Part shown: positions 5,894 to 6,171 of the stretch, one piece after another | Layout: every line of letters begins with the position of its first letter | Position numbering within the stretch: the first letter of the stretch is position 1 | DNA from: Planctomycetota bacterium | GTDB taxonomy: Bacteria > Planctomycetota > SZUA-567 | Assembly: GCA_031270145.1 (NCBI GenBank) | Contig: JAISYD010000011.1 | Coordinates: 1 to 6,171, forward strand | Length of the DNA: 6,171 bases | Direction of reading: 5' to 3' | Program-made: the position numbers and the translations under genes | Notes under the pieces: model-generated | Told to the model about the DNA's origin: nothing | Database searches by the model: none | What the model saw: only the letters and a program-made list of their open reading frames with translations

Positions 5894-5926
5894 CGGCTGT
5901 CCGGCCGAGCCTGGGCCGGACAGCCG
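5894..5926. repeat. perfect 13-bp stem-loop
   Basis: The left arm at 5894-5906 begins CGGCTGTCC and its exact reverse complement is at 5914-5926, around a 7-nt loop. This is the strongest inverted repeat in the window. Neither strand has a T-run after it. A 5-bp hairpin (CCGCT 5932-5936, AGCGG 5943-5947) and an 8-bp hairpin (CATCCGGC 5967-5974, GCCGGATG 5990-5997) follow. Possible roles are a structured RNA, a palindromic operator next to the candidate promoter, or a mobile-element end. Confidence 0.55.
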
Positions 5927-6171
5927 CGAAACCGCTGGTCGGAGCGGGGAGGAGAGGGGGTATCCCCATCCGGCCCGCCGCTAGGCCCTGCCGGATGCGC
6001 GGGCGTGGTCGCTTCTCCGGGGGCGCCCTCGCCGCCGAGGTGAAGGAAAAGGAAGCGGTCGGGACGGAGGATAGCGAAGCGTACTGGCACGGGAAGGTCG
6101 AAGGATTCGGAGCGGCCGGCCTGTCTCAAGTGGGCCGATGCCACCAGCCGGCCGAAGGAGCAAAATCGCCG

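Larger units (their letters stand above)
5641..6171. other. region without a supported gene after cysK
   Basis: Apart from the promoter candidate and hairpins listed separately, I find no gene that can be defended. Both strands stay open for long distances because the DNA is GC-rich. From an ATG at 5995 a plus-strand frame runs 59 codons to the window edge without a ribosome binding site. A minus-strand frame starting with a double ATG (5883-5878) has plausible codons through about 5645, but it has no stop before it passes deep into the antisense of cysK. No tRNA, rRNA, CRISPR or known riboswitch pattern was seen. A gene beginning beyond the right edge may use this stretch as its leader. Confidence 0.5.

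Noticed and set aside
4495..6144. Minus-strand open frame of 549 codons opposite cysK and beyond
   Set aside because: Most of it is antisense to the ATPase end and cysK, whose motifs are unmistakable. No domain is recognisable and no good ribosome site precedes it.
5995..6171. Plus-strand partial frame of 59 codons running to the right edge
   Set aside because: No ribosome binding site, its ATG sits within the right arm of a hairpin, no family is recognised, and the opposite strand is equally open.

Overview
The window is bacterial DNA from a Gram-negative (outer-membrane) organism of moderately high G+C. The coding regions strongly prefer G/C at third codon positions, and the promoter regions are sharply AT-rich. 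An outer-membrane beta-barrel of autotransporter type and a periplasmic solute-binding protein with a Sec signal both point to a diderm cell. The sequence does not allow a firm taxonomic assignment; a proteobacterial or Desulfobacterota-like host would fit, but this is only an impression.

Layout, left to right. Positions 1-413 hold no certain gene. They contain a possible C-terminal fragment of a minus-strand gene running off the left edge, then a leader rich in inverted repeats. Positions 414-1472 encode a 352-residue autotransporter-type barrel with almost no passenger, followed by a GAAA-loop terminator at 1520-1541. Positions 1473-1933 hold this terminator, a long minus-strand open frame that looks like decayed coding sequence, and a clear sigma70-type promoter (TTGACA and TATAAA) with several dyads around it. 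Positions 1934-5640 form one tight operon: solute-binding protein, permease, ATPase and cysteine synthase. The gaps are 4 and 5 nt, and the ATPase and cysK overlap by 4 nt in ATGA. Positions 5641-6171 hold no gene I can support. They contain a hairpin just after cysK, a second TTGACA promoter candidate, and a strong 13-bp stem-loop followed by further hairpins.

How the genes work together. The transporter belongs to the nitrate/sulfonate/taurine (NitT/TauT, SsuABC-like) class. Its last gene is coupled to cysK, so the simplest reading is import of a small anionic compound, probably sulfur-bearing, with sulfur assimilation into cysteine. No desulfonating enzyme (SsuD or TauD type) is in view. 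The binding protein has an unusual number of cysteines, several at positions that line the ligand cleft in this fold, and a DxDxDG loop. Its ligand may therefore not be an ordinary sulfonate. The barrel gene is separated from the operon by its own terminator and is probably an independent unit.
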